Of a DNA stretch of 64,000 bases, positions 38,290-46,086 are shown one piece after another. The notes below the pieces were generated by a model, which was given only the letters and a program-made list of their open reading frames with translations, was not told the DNA's origin and searched no databases. Positions within the stretch are counted from its first letter, which is position 1; the number at the start of each line of letters is the position of its first letter. Position numbers and translations under genes: made by a program. Source of the DNA: Verrucomicrobiaceae bacterium E54 (GTDB lineage Bacteria > Verrucomicrobiota > Verrucomicrobiia > Verrucomicrobiales > Akkermansiaceae); NCBI GenBank assembly GCA_022548915.1, contig JAKZES010000019.1, positions 20,343-84,342 of the forward strand, written 5' to 3'.

Positions 38290-40386
38290 TCACGGGACCG
38301 GAACGGTCGAATCGAAGGCGGCACCGTCGTCCTGCGGGACGTCCTTTCTGTCATGGGGCACGCCCACCTGCACTTCGCCGGAGCAGAAGCCACCCCGACC
38401 ATCATCGGCCGTGAACGAGATGTGATACACACGACCGTTGCCGGCCCGGTTTGCGGGTCCGCAGCGCTCGGAGCGAAGCCACGCGGTGCTGGTGCCGATT
38501 CCGTCGCCGTCCGGCGAGAAACAACCGTCACCGGTGGTGTCCACCGGCTCGTCCTGCCGGATTGCATCGATGGTGATCGTCACCGGATCCCCGTCCGGAT
38601 CGATGACACCCAGGACCTCGATGCCCACCCACTTGTGGTTGGGTGGCCACAGGAGGTCGCTGCTGGCAAAGGCGTCAGAGCAATCCGGGGGCTGGTTCGG
38701 GATGAAGGTCGCCTCGTCGCTCGTGGCGCAAGTCACCTGGGCGCAGCACGTGGTGCTTGCCGTGAAGGTGAGGTCGACAGGATCCGATGCTCCGACCGGT
38801 GCCATGACCGAAACGACGTTGTCGGCGTCGATGCTGACCGTCCAATCCATGGGGATGCCGTCGATGGTCCAAACCACCGGGCCGACGCCACCATACGACA
38901 GGTAATCGTCGAGGTCGAAGGCGGCGAAAGGTGCCACCTGGTCCGGCACACCGCTGACTTGCGGTGTTTCGCAGACGTTGACGACCACGCAGTCCTCCGT
39001 CGAGGCGGTGGCTCCGCCGCCGCTGGTCACCGTCAGAACCGCCTTCCATTCATGCAGGCCGGGCGTGTCGGCGGGAACGCTGAACGGCTGGGTCGCCGTG
39101 CCCTGGAAGTCCTCGAGCGGGATCTCGGCGACCATGCCGCCGTCTTCGAACAAGGTCAGCACTCCATCGGCCGGGAAGCGCTCCACCGCATAGGTGACAG
39201 AGACCTCATAACCGGTGTCGCAGGAGCACTCCGGCGCTTCGACCGAGACCTCGACCGGAAACACCGTGGCTTGCAGGATGACCACATACCACGCGCTGCT
39301 CAGCCAAGGATTCCAGTAGTCATAGCCCGGCCAGGACCCGTTCGCGTTCTGAAGATCAACCAGGAATTGCGAGTAGTCGCCATGCCAGTCGCCGGCGGAT
39401 GTGTCGGGTGTGGCAAGGGCGTTCGGAATCGTTGCAACATCCATAAGTTCAAGGCCCTTGAAGACACTGAACATCGCGTAGGAATGTCCCTTGTTTCCGT
39501 ACCAGGTTGCGCTTGGTCCGGTGTTCCACCGCTGGTTGAGGAACTCCAGCGCCGCCTGTGCCCTGCTGCTCGTGGCATCGTCGCCCACGTAATGCATCTG
39601 GACCAGCAGTCCGCCGGTCTTCGAGCAGTTCACGTAGGTGTTCGGGTCGGAGTAGCCCGAGCCGCCGCTGGTGTCGTTCTGGATGTAGTCGATCCAGATC
39701 TGCAGCTCGTCCTTGACCCATGCCGGGGCACAGATGCCCCACTGCTCCGCTGCGACGAGTCCGAGCACCGGCCACTGGGCGGTCGAGTTGTCGGAGTCGG
39801 TGGATTGCGAGTGGTATCTCCAGCCGCCACGACCGGTGCCGCTGTCGACCTGGCCGAAGGCGGCCCAGTCGACCACGTCCTGCATCAGCTCGCGATAGGT
39901 CATTCCCGTGAACGGTCCGGTGTTCACCAGCCGGTCCGGAGTGCTGCTGGCCACGAGGGTCTGCATGATCATGCCGGTCTCATAGACTTCGCGATTCACC
40001 GACTCGTCCCACCAGCAGATCCCGATGCCATTGCCGTTGGAATCCGGGTCTCCGGCGGGTTGGGGGGAGATGCTGATCGTACGGGCACGCGCGAGGATGT
40101 AGTCGAGGCCGTCTTCAACCTGCGCCGAATACACCGACCCTCCTCCGGGGAGATGGCCTTCGTTCTCGAAGGCGAGCACCGCTGTCGCGGTGTAGGCCAG
40201 GGGATTGGGCCCAGAGGGGCCGAAGGAACCGTTGGGGTTCTGTTGGGTGGCCAACCAAGCCAGGCCGTCTTCGATGGCCTGGTCGATCTCAGCCTGAGTG
40301 GCTGCGATTGCCGACGAGGCGGTGAGTACCAGTGCCAAAACACCGGTCGCCGCGCCAAGCAGACTCGATTTGGGGGTTGTCTTCAT
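38290..40386 (-). CDS. Secreted prenyltransferase/squalene-cyclase-fold repeat protein with Ig-like C terminus
   Basis: The 698-aa precursor has a signal peptide (LLGAATGVLALVLTASSAIA) and a domain of about 380 residues made of alpha/alpha-barrel repeats like those of prenyltransferases/terpene cyclases: GLAWLATQQNPNGSFGPSGP near residue 40 and, later, WPGYDYWNPWLSSAWYVVI. It lacks the DxDD/DDxD catalytic motif by eye, so it may bind rather than cyclise. The C-terminal part (from about 420) is Cys-containing Ig-like repeats, e.g. VSYAVERFPADGVLTLFEDG-like and CETPQVSGVPDQVAPFAAF, ending DRKDVPQDDGAAFDSTVPVP. Signal peptide indicates an extracellular role. It is preceded by a structured leader and an AraC-type regulator. 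Confidence 0.75.
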   Translation of the reverse strand: MKTTPKSSLLGAATGVLALVLTASSAIAATQAEIDQAIEDGLAWLATQQNPNGSFGPSGPNPLAYTATAVLAFENEGHLPGGGSVYSAQVEDGLDYILARARTISISPQPAGDPDSNGNGIGICWWDESVNREVYETGMIMQTLVASSTPDRLVNTGPFTGMTYRELMQDVVDWAAFGQVDSGTGRGGWRYHSQSTDSDNSTAQWPVLGLVAAEQWGICAPAWVKDELQIWIDYIQNDTSGGSGYSDPNTYVNCSKTGGLLVQMHYVGDDATSSRAQAALEFLNQRWNTGPSATWYGNKGHSYAMFSVFKGLELMDVATIPNALATPDTSAGDWHGDYSQFLVDLQNANGSWPGYDYWNPWLSSAWYVVILQATVFPVEVSVEAPECSCDTGYEVSVTYAVERFPADGVLTLFEDGGMVAEIPLEDFQGTATQPFSVPADTPGLHEWKAVLTVTSGGGATASTEDCVVVNVCETPQVSGVPDQVAPFAAFDLDDYLSYGGVGPVVWTIDGIPMDWTVSIDADNVVSVMAPVGASDPVDLTFTASTTCCAQVTCATSDEATFIPNQPPDCSDAFASSDLLWPPNHKWVGIEVLGVIDPDGDPVTITIDAIRQDEPVDTTGDGCFSPDGDGIGTSTAWLRSERCGPANRAGNGRVYHISFTADDGRGGFCSGEVQVGVPHDRKDVPQDDGAAFDSTVPVP

Positions 40387-40610
40387 TTTCTTGTGTCGTT
40401 TCTGCGACGGCCCGCCGAGCAAGGCCGTGGGGCGGAGCGGCGGGCAGCCGGTTCGGTTTCGGGCCGGGGACAATGTCCCGCGGCCATCAGGCGCCAGTTT
40501 CCCTCCTTCCCGCGGGCCGGCAAGGGACGGATCTTTTCGAACAGCGGAGCAATTTCTTGATCGCGGGGAACGCTGGACGGGCTCCCGCAGGGTCGTTCGC
40601 CATACCGCCG
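40387..40610 (-). promoter_or_regulatory. Leader region of the prenyltransferase-fold gene
   Basis: This 224-bp gap between the AraC stop and the gene's start contains a strong hairpin, GCCCGCCG (40410-40417) with CGGCGGGC (40438-40445), 24-60 bp before the start codon in the transcript. No known riboswitch consensus was recognised, and no clear promoter was found. Regulation by the upstream AraC protein is likely from position. Confidence 0.4.
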
Positions 40611-41705
40611 TCAACGCGAGACCTGGCGCCACTGCGACGGAGACATTCCAAGATGTTGCCTGAACGCATGGCGGAACCAGCAGGCACTCGCGTAGCCACT
40701 GGCTTGGGCAATCTCCGCCACCGTGAGACGGGGATCCTGCAGCAGCCTCCGGGCCTTCGCGAGCCGCAGTTCCTGCACGTAGGCATGGAAGGGGATTCCC
40801 GTTTCCCGGGCGAAGACGGTTGAGATGTAGGAGGGCGAACGGCGCACGCTGGCGGCGGCGTCGGCCAGGCCGAGGGTTGGTCGATGGTAGTGCTGCAGGA
40901 CGTAGTGCCGCACCTGGTCGACCAACTGTGCCGGGCGGGGAAGTTCCGCGGGAACCAAAGGCTCACCGGACAGTTCGGGAAGTCGTTTTCGCAACGAATG
41001 ACGCAGCTCAACGTCGCTCTTCCGGATGGCCTCCCTTTCGCGCCTTGCATGGTCCAGTGCCTGTCGCAGTTTCTCGGCTTCAAGCCGTGATTCCAACCCG
41101 TGGGCGACGATTTCGAGCAACTTGACGGCTTCCCCGAAGGCCATGCCCCCCCGCGACTGCCTGGGCGGGTGAGGTCCGGAGGCCGGTTTGTCATCGGAAT
41201 GCCCCTTCATCCGGAGCGGGGATTTTTTTCCGGAGGATGTCGTCCTCTCGCGGTCCGGACCGGGCGGAATCGGCCCTTGGATGACCAGGGTGAGCACGAA
41301 GCCCTCTTCGGAGCTCAGGTCGATCCGGCAGTTCTTCCGCCCGCAGGCTCCGCCGAAAACTCTTCTGTTCGTCTTCACCCGCCCGGCTTCCATCCAGTTG
41401 TGGCCGAGGCAGGCGGCACAGCGTTCGAGGTCGTGGGGCGTTTCATGGATGGAACCCTCGGGGCACGACCGCTCCAATCCAGTCCAGGACAGAAGATGAA
41501 GCCGTAGCCCGGTGAGGTTGGTGAAGTCGCTGGCGATGTGGTGATCGAGTTCCTTCCGGATGCAATCCGCACAGCGCTTCAGGCTGCAGAGGGAACAGGC
41601 CTGTTCGTCCGGAGTTCCGGTGGGCGGCGTCCCGCCCCCGTTTTCATCACGCTGGCCTGCCGCGGCCATCGTTTCCGTAACCCCGTTGTTGTTTCGAGGA
41701 TTCAT
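40611..41705 (-). CDS. AraC-family regulator with PocR-like cysteine-rich sensor
   Basis: The 364-aa protein has a cysteine-rich N terminus (CSLCSLKRCADCIRKELDHH, CAACLGHNWMEAGRV and CGRKNC, about 35-130), matching the PocR/ligand-binding class in which clustered Cys bind metal or sense ligands, a basic linker, and a C-terminal AraC HTH pair (about 255-364) with LGLADAAASVRRSPSYISTV and TVAEIAQASGYASACWFRHA. It is encoded directly before the prenyltransferase-fold gene on the same strand and probably controls it. Ligand unknown; the number of Cys suggests a metal or redox signal. Confidence 0.8.
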   Translation of the reverse strand: MNPRNNNGVTETMAAAGQRDENGGGTPPTGTPDEQACSLCSLKRCADCIRKELDHHIASDFTNLTGLRLHLLSWTGLERSCPEGSIHETPHDLERCAACLGHNWMEAGRVKTNRRVFGGACGRKNCRIDLSSEEGFVLTLVIQGPIPPGPDRERTTSSGKKSPLRMKGHSDDKPASGPHPPRQSRGGMAFGEAVKLLEIVAHGLESRLEAEKLRQALDHARREREAIRKSDVELRHSLRKRLPELSGEPLVPAELPRPAQLVDQVRHYVLQHYHRPTLGLADAAASVRRSPSYISTVFARETGIPFHAYVQELRLAKARRLLQDPRLTVAEIAQASGYASACWFRHAFRQHLGMSPSQWRQVSR

Positions 41706-42008
41706 GCCCGTTGCCGGGATTGCCAGGCCGCGGGAGTGGCACCGGCCGGCATCATCGTTTCAACCCCACTCCGGATCCGAAGGCTAGCCAGGACAGGGGA
41801 GGGAGGTCAAATGGATTGAAGCGAGCTGGATTGAATCGAGCCCACCGGGCTTCGGCCTTGGTGCCGAAGCCTGCGGCGAAGGAATGGTCTTTTGGAAAAG
41901 CGGGGCAGACTGGGACCGGTCATCGATCCCGGGGGCGTGAGACGATCGGGTGATCTGGTTCCGGAGACTTGGATTCGTCTCGTGCTGCTCTACCCGCGTG
42001 CTCCCGAC
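41706..42008. other. Intergenic region with a stable hairpin
   Basis: No gene was found in this 303-bp stretch. A perfect 9-bp hairpin GGCTTCGGC-CTTGGT-GCCGAAGCC is at 41848-41871, downstream of the deleted DUF1080 gene. It might terminate transcription but has no T-run. The remainder must contain the AraC promoter; no motif is clear. Confidence 0.4.
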
Positions 42009-42323
42009 TCAGGGGAGCTCCACAATGTGGATCCGGCGATACCGGACCTCGAAAGGAGCGCCCGAGTGGGTTTGGAGGGCGATCAGGCCGGTGCGGGGGA
42101 TCTCGGGGTCCTGCTCCTCGTAGTCGACGGTGAGGATTCCATTCAGCCAAAGGCGTACCCGTGGGCCCTCGCAGCGGATGCGATAGGAGTTCCAGCCGTC
42201 CTCAACCCGCCACCATTGCTCTTCACCCTTGCGGATCTCCCAGCCGTCGAGCGACTTGCCGTCGAAGAGCGACTCGGCGTGCAGGGTGGCCAGGAGGAGG
42301 GGGAGAAGCAGGAGTCGTTTCAT
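42009..42323 (-). pseudogene. DUF1080 (3-keto-disaccharide hydrolase) gene with internal deletion
   Basis: The 104-aa open frame has a signal peptide (MKRLLLLPLLLATLHA), then the start of a DUF1080 domain (SLFDGKSLDGWEIRKGEEQW) joined directly to its C-terminal end (WNSYRIRCEGPRVRLWLNGI and APFEVRYRRIHIVELP). A normal DUF1080 protein is about 200 residues or more; the central part, from the first strand to just before the WNSYRI motif, is missing with the frame intact. It is therefore probably an internal deletion that left an in-frame, non-functional or minimal protein. Confidence 0.75.
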
Positions 42324-42363
42324 GGCGTTGGTGTCGTCCGTCCAACAGATTGCAGCACTTTGG

Positions 42364-42445
42364 AACCGCAGATTAAGGGGATTACGCGGATTTATCGAGA
42401 TCAAGCAATCTGCGTAATCTGATTACCCCCCCACAATCTGTGGTT
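42364..42445. repeat. AT-rich CCGCAGATT inverted repeat, copy 1
   Basis: AACCGCAGATTAAGGGGATT at the left, AATCTGCGTAATCTG in the middle and AATCTGTGGTT at the right form an imperfect inverted repeat, clearly more AT-rich than its surroundings. A second copy at 43478-43559 lies on the other side of the DUF4405 gene. It probably belongs to a widespread short repeat class; no mobile function is known. Confidence 0.75.
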
Positions 42446-42471
42446 CATCATTTTCCTTGTTAGGATTGGTT

Positions 42472-43413
42472 TCATGGCTCACCCCGCTCGATCTTCAGCA
42501 GGGCGCTGTCGATGAGGTCGAGGGCCGAGCCGAAAGTATCATCGACATAGTAGAGCGACCACGCCTCCTTGCCATCCTCGTCCTCGCGTTTCGGATAACC
42601 GACGAGGTCGAGGGTCTGGAAGGTGAGCGGCAGGAGTTCGTCGATCTCCACGGCGTAGACCAGCGACGGCTGGTCGTCGTAGGGACCGTGGGCGTCGCCC
42701 GGCTGGTTGATCTCGATGAGCAACTTGTAGGGCGTCGAGGTTTCCGGGTCGGCGGGAAGGATGTAGTCGGCCGGATCGAAGGAGCCGTTCGGGGTGGGGG
42801 AGGAGACCAGGTCGACTTCGCCCTTTTCCTCCGCTTCCTGCTTCGCCTTCTCCCAGCCGGCGCGCTTGAATTTCCAATAGGGCAGCGCGGCGGCCGACTC
42901 CATGTCCGGTTCGTGGAGCGTCTTGATGTGATACGCGCCCTGGTTTTCCAGCCAGATGGCGAAGGCGGGAGGCTGCTGCGGATCGAAGCCGGTGCCGGCC
43001 TTCACGGTGAGCGCCATCCGGTAGTGGTCGGCCGGACTGTAGCGGTAGATAAGGTGATCCTCCTCCATCTCGAAGCGATCCAGTGCAGGGCCGAGGTTGC
43101 GGCTCAGACCGAGTACGGATTTCACCGGGGCCGGCTGGAAGTAGAAGAGCGCGGTGAGCGCACCGGTCACGATCAGCGCCACCCAGATCGCGCGGCCGTG
43201 GGCGTATCCCCTGAGCGGGCGGAAGTTGTTGAGCACGTGCAGACCGACGATTCCGATGAACAGGAATCCCATCAGCGAGTGCAGGCCGATGATGGTGATC
43301 GAGAACGGCCGGACGAATGCCAGCACCCCGGTGACGGCCATCACCAGGAATGTGAGCGAGATGAAGAGCGAGGTGGATCGCCTTCGCAGCGTGCCGAGGT
43401 TGCGCTTGGCCAT
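42472..43413 (-). CDS. DUF4405-like membrane protein with periplasmic/soluble C terminus
   Basis: The 313-aa protein has four transmembrane segments in its first 120 residues (LFISLTFLVMAVTGVLAFVR, ITIIGLHSLMGFLFIGIVGL, AIWVALIVTGALTALFYF), with His residues (GLHSLMG and GLHVLNNF) arranged as in DUF4405/cytochrome b561-like heme-binding membrane proteins. The C-terminal two thirds is soluble and resembles a DUF2271-like domain (YKLLIEINQPGDAHGPYDDQ, IDELLPLTFQTLDLVGYP). Possibly a redox membrane anchor with attached substrate domain. It is bordered by the two CCGCAGATT repeat copies. Confidence 0.65.
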   Translation of the reverse strand: MAKRNLGTLRRRSTSLFISLTFLVMAVTGVLAFVRPFSITIIGLHSLMGFLFIGIVGLHVLNNFRPLRGYAHGRAIWVALIVTGALTALFYFQPAPVKSVLGLSRNLGPALDRFEMEEDHLIYRYSPADHYRMALTVKAGTGFDPQQPPAFAIWLENQGAYHIKTLHEPDMESAAALPYWKFKRAGWEKAKQEAEEKGEVDLVSSPTPNGSFDPADYILPADPETSTPYKLLIEINQPGDAHGPYDDQPSLVYAVEIDELLPLTFQTLDLVGYPKREDEDGKEAWSLYYVDDTFGSALDLIDSALLKIERGEP

Positions 43414-43477
43414 GGGCCCTAGGGTAGTCCGTCTTGCAGGCAGTGTGCGATCATCTTGGTTTTTGAAAGAGCGTTGT

Positions 43478-43559
43478 TCACCGCAGATTCAGGGGATTTG
43501 GTGGATTACGCAGATGATTTGATTTCTGAAAATCTGAGCAATCCCCTCAATCTGCGGTT
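43478..43559. repeat. AT-rich CCGCAGATT inverted repeat, copy 2
   Basis: CCGCAGATTCAGGGGATTTG, GATTACGCAGATG and AATCCCCTCAATCTGCGG form an inverted repeat about 80 bp long, resembling copy 1 about 1.1 kb away. It lies between the DUF4405 gene start (43413) and the FAD oxidoreductase stop (43592). Confidence 0.75.
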
Positions 43560-43591
43560 TCCATCAATTTCAATCTGTTGGAGGAACGACG

Positions 43592-44872
43592 CTAGGCTTT
43601 GTCGGGAATGATCGCACCGTGCTCTTGGAGCAGCGCGTGGAGACGTTCGAGTGGAACTTCGCCCGGAGTGGTTCCATCCTTGGCCGCGAGGGCGGCGGCA
43701 CAGGCGGCGGCCTGGCCCATCGCCATGCAGGGGGCCTGCACCCGCAGGCCGGAGTTGGCGAGGCGGTCGCTTGAGAGGCTGCGGCCGGCCACGATGATGT
43801 TGCGGCTGCCTTTGGGGATGAGGGCCGAGAGCGGGATGGTCGGCACCGTGCCGGGCTTGAGCGGCTTGGGCTTGACCCCGTGCTTGGTGTGGAGGTCGAC
43901 CGGATAGAAGGCGTTGCAGACGGCGTCGTCGAACTTGCGGCCCGAGGTGTAGTCGTTGACCGTGATCATGGTCTCTCCGACGATGCGGTAGCTCTCGCGG
44001 AAGCCGGGCTCGGGCTGCAGGTGCATGAGGCGCTTCTGGCCCTTGGCATCGCGGAGTTTTTTCAGCACGAGCTTGCGGCCGGCAAGCTTGGCTTCGGTGA
44101 CCGTGCGGGAATTGGTGGAATCGGCACCGTGTACGTAGATCTGGTGCAGTTGTTTGCGGCCGACCTCGTGATTGCCGCCGAGCTGGAAGAGATAAGACCC
44201 GGGTTGGGTCTCGTCTTCGCGCATCCGTTCAAAACCAAGGAGGCCGACGACTTCGGCACCGCCGGTACAATCGATGATCTGCTTGCAGCGGACAAGACGG
44301 TTGGTGCCGAAGCCGGCACAGTTGAGTTCCCAGCCGGCGGGCGTGGCTTTGGCTCCCTGGATGAACTCGTGGTAGGCGATCTCGACGCCGGCATCGACGC
44401 ATTTCTCCTCGGCAAGAATGGAGTAGACGAACTGGTTGACGGTGACCTGGTTCTGCCAGTGGCGTGCGGGCACCTTGGCGAAGTCGGGAAGGGTGCCGCC
44501 GTCGAGCTCGACGGATTCCCTGACCAGCTCCCAACCGATGCCGGCGATGATCTGCTTGCCCCAGGCGTCGAAGAGGCCGGGGTAACAAACCCCGCCCACG
44601 GTGGTCATGCCGCCGAGCTGGCCGCTGCGTTCCAGCAGTAGCGTCCTCGCTCCGGCACGCCCGGCCTGAATGGCGGCGACGGTGCCGGCGGTGCCGCCGC
44701 CCACGACCACGACATCGACCTCGGTGGTCAGATCATTCGCGAGCTCTTCGGGTTCCGTGCCGACCGTGATGCCGTCGCGCGCGAGCACGACATGGCTGGT
44801 GCTGGCAATGGCGATACCGCCAATGCCGTATCGGAGGAACTGTCTGCGGTCGGTGGAAGGAAACTCGGCCAT
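43592..44872 (-). CDS. FAD-dependent oxidoreductase with Tat signal
   Basis: The 426-aa protein opens with a twin-arginine signal (TDRRQFLRYGIGGIAIASTS) and the Rossmann dinucleotide-binding start VDVVVVGGGTAGTVAAIQAG (GxGxxG-type) for FAD, followed by LLLERSGQLGGMTTVGGVCY, matching the FAD_oxidored (PF12831) family of glycerol-3-phosphate/succinate dehydrogenase-like enzymes often found as Planctomycete/Verrucomicrobial secreted proteins. A second cluster, NIIVAGRSLSSDRLANSGLR, ends the FAD domain. It is exported folded. The substrate (perhaps a sugar) is not known. SGNH hydrolase starts 30 bp downstream in the same direction. Confidence 0.87.
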   Translation of the reverse strand: MAEFPSTDRRQFLRYGIGGIAIASTSHVVLARDGITVGTEPEELANDLTTEVDVVVVGGGTAGTVAAIQAGRAGARTLLLERSGQLGGMTTVGGVCYPGLFDAWGKQIIAGIGWELVRESVELDGGTLPDFAKVPARHWQNQVTVNQFVYSILAEEKCVDAGVEIAYHEFIQGAKATPAGWELNCAGFGTNRLVRCKQIIDCTGGAEVVGLLGFERMREDETQPGSYLFQLGGNHEVGRKQLHQIYVHGADSTNSRTVTEAKLAGRKLVLKKLRDAKGQKRLMHLQPEPGFRESYRIVGETMITVNDYTSGRKFDDAVCNAFYPVDLHTKHGVKPKPLKPGTVPTIPLSALIPKGSRNIIVAGRSLSSDRLANSGLRVQAPCMAMGQAAACAAALAAKDGTTPGEVPLERLHALLQEHGAIIPDKA

Positions 44873-44902
44873 GGCGCGTCACTACGTGCGGTCGGGCACC
44901 GA

Positions 44903-45667
44903 TCATGCAAGCCCGGTGTCGCCCAGCCAACGCGATGCCATCAGCGCGTGCCCGTGGGGCGAGGGGTGGATGTCGTCGCCGGCCAGTTCCTTGTGCGGAT
45001 ATCCCGCCGCCACCGCGGCGTCGAACATCTGCTGGAACTCGACGTAGAGCGCGCCGCTGGCCTGGGCCGCTTCGCGTGCCTTCTCGCGACGCTGGTCGAA
45101 CTCCGGGAACCAGTCGGGCCGCGTCGAACCGTCGGCGGCGCGCACCACGAAGGGCTCGCAAATCACGATCCGGGTGTCGGGCAGGGCCTCGCGGGTCCGG
45201 TCGAGCAGCGCCTTGAATCCGGTTCCGTAGCTCTCCACAGTGCCCTCGTATTTGCTGCCGAAGGCGACGGTGTGCCAGTAGTCGTTCACCCCGATCATGA
45301 TCGAAAGGATGTCGGGTTTGAGCTCGAGGCAGTCTTTTTCCCAGCGGCCGTCGAGGTCGGGCACCTTGTTTCCGGAAATGCCGCGGTTGTAGAGCTTGAG
45401 TTCCTTTTCGGGATACTTCGAAAGCAGGTGGTAGGCGATCATCCTCGCGTAGCCGTTGCCCAGTGCCTTCGTGTGGTTCGGCTCGGCGATCGTCTTGTCT
45501 CGGCCGGCGTCGGTGATCGAGTCGCCCTGGAGCAGGATCGTCGCGCCCTGCTTCAGCTCGAGCGTGCCGGCCTTCGCCGTCTCTTCCGAGCGGGCCGGGG
45601 TCGTGGAAACAGCCGCCGCCGAGGCGAGGGCCGAGGTCGTGAGGAACTGTCGTCTTGAGGAATTCAT
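44903..45667 (-). CDS. Secreted SGNH/GDSL hydrolase
   Basis: The 254-aa protein has a Tat-type signal (NSSRRQFLTTSALASAAAVS) and the SGNH-hydrolase blocks: ILLQGDSITDAG (Ser nucleophile, block I), NRGISGNKV (Gly, block II), IMIGVNDYWH (Asn, block III) and the catalytic Asp/His in AGDDIHPSPHGHALMA (block V). Such enzymes are esterases or deacetylases, often acting on acetylated polysaccharides. It lies 30 bp upstream of the FAD oxidoreductase in the same direction. The intergenic region to the giant gene is described separately. Confidence 0.92.
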   Translation of the reverse strand: MNSSRRQFLTTSALASAAAVSTTPARSEETAKAGTLELKQGATILLQGDSITDAGRDKTIAEPNHTKALGNGYARMIAYHLLSKYPEKELKLYNRGISGNKVPDLDGRWEKDCLELKPDILSIMIGVNDYWHTVAFGSKYEGTVESYGTGFKALLDRTREALPDTRIVICEPFVVRAADGSTRPDWFPEFDQRREKAREAAQASGALYVEFQQMFDAAVAAGYPHKELAGDDIHPSPHGHALMASRWLGDTGLA

Positions 45668-46086
45668 GGATGCAATGGTGGCGTTGCCATCAGGAAAGCC
45701 CCCAACCTACGATCCGACGAGCCGAAACCTGTCCGCAGGGCGCGGATGGACGCGATCCAGGAGCGCCGGTTGTGAAACCGGCACCCGAGCGGGCAAGGAC
45801 CCGGAGCAGTCGGGGAAAAGTGGCCTCTGTCGATCAAGGGCGTGCGGCCTGCGCGAATTCCAGAGGCCGAGCCTCGTCCGGTCGGTTCATGGGACGCGTT
45901 GACCGGGGAGCGGTAACCAAGCTGTGGGAAAGGGGTGGATCCTGCGGCGGAAGACCGGGGAATGATCAGCCTATGTGGCAATCCGGTGGGCGCAAGATAT
46001 GCGTCTAGATGGATGTAGACACGCTTCTCAGCGGTTCTTAGGGTGAACCTTATGTCACTGTTTGGCACGCTGAAACTTGGGGTGCC
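45668..46086. promoter_or_regulatory. Divergent promoter region and structured leader of the giant gene
   Basis: This 419-bp gap contains no convincing gene. On the plus strand it has several strong hairpins: GCCGGTT-GTGA-AACCGGC (about 45765-45782), CCCG/CGGG arms at about 45800-45815, and GGCCTCTG (45822-45829) with CAGAGGCC (45861-45868). Near the giant gene an imperfect inverted repeat GCGTCTA/TAGACaCGC lies at 46001-46024. A resemblance to a ydaO-type riboswitch was examined and is too weak to claim. Promoters for the SGNH gene and the giant gene should be here; none was fixed. Confidence 0.4.

Noticed and set aside
45880..45990. Possible ydaO (c-di-AMP) riboswitch before the giant gene
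   Set aside because: Only short words match (AACCAA, GGGGTGGATCC). The conserved CAGCTAACC segment and the closing P1 stem are absent, so I did not call it.
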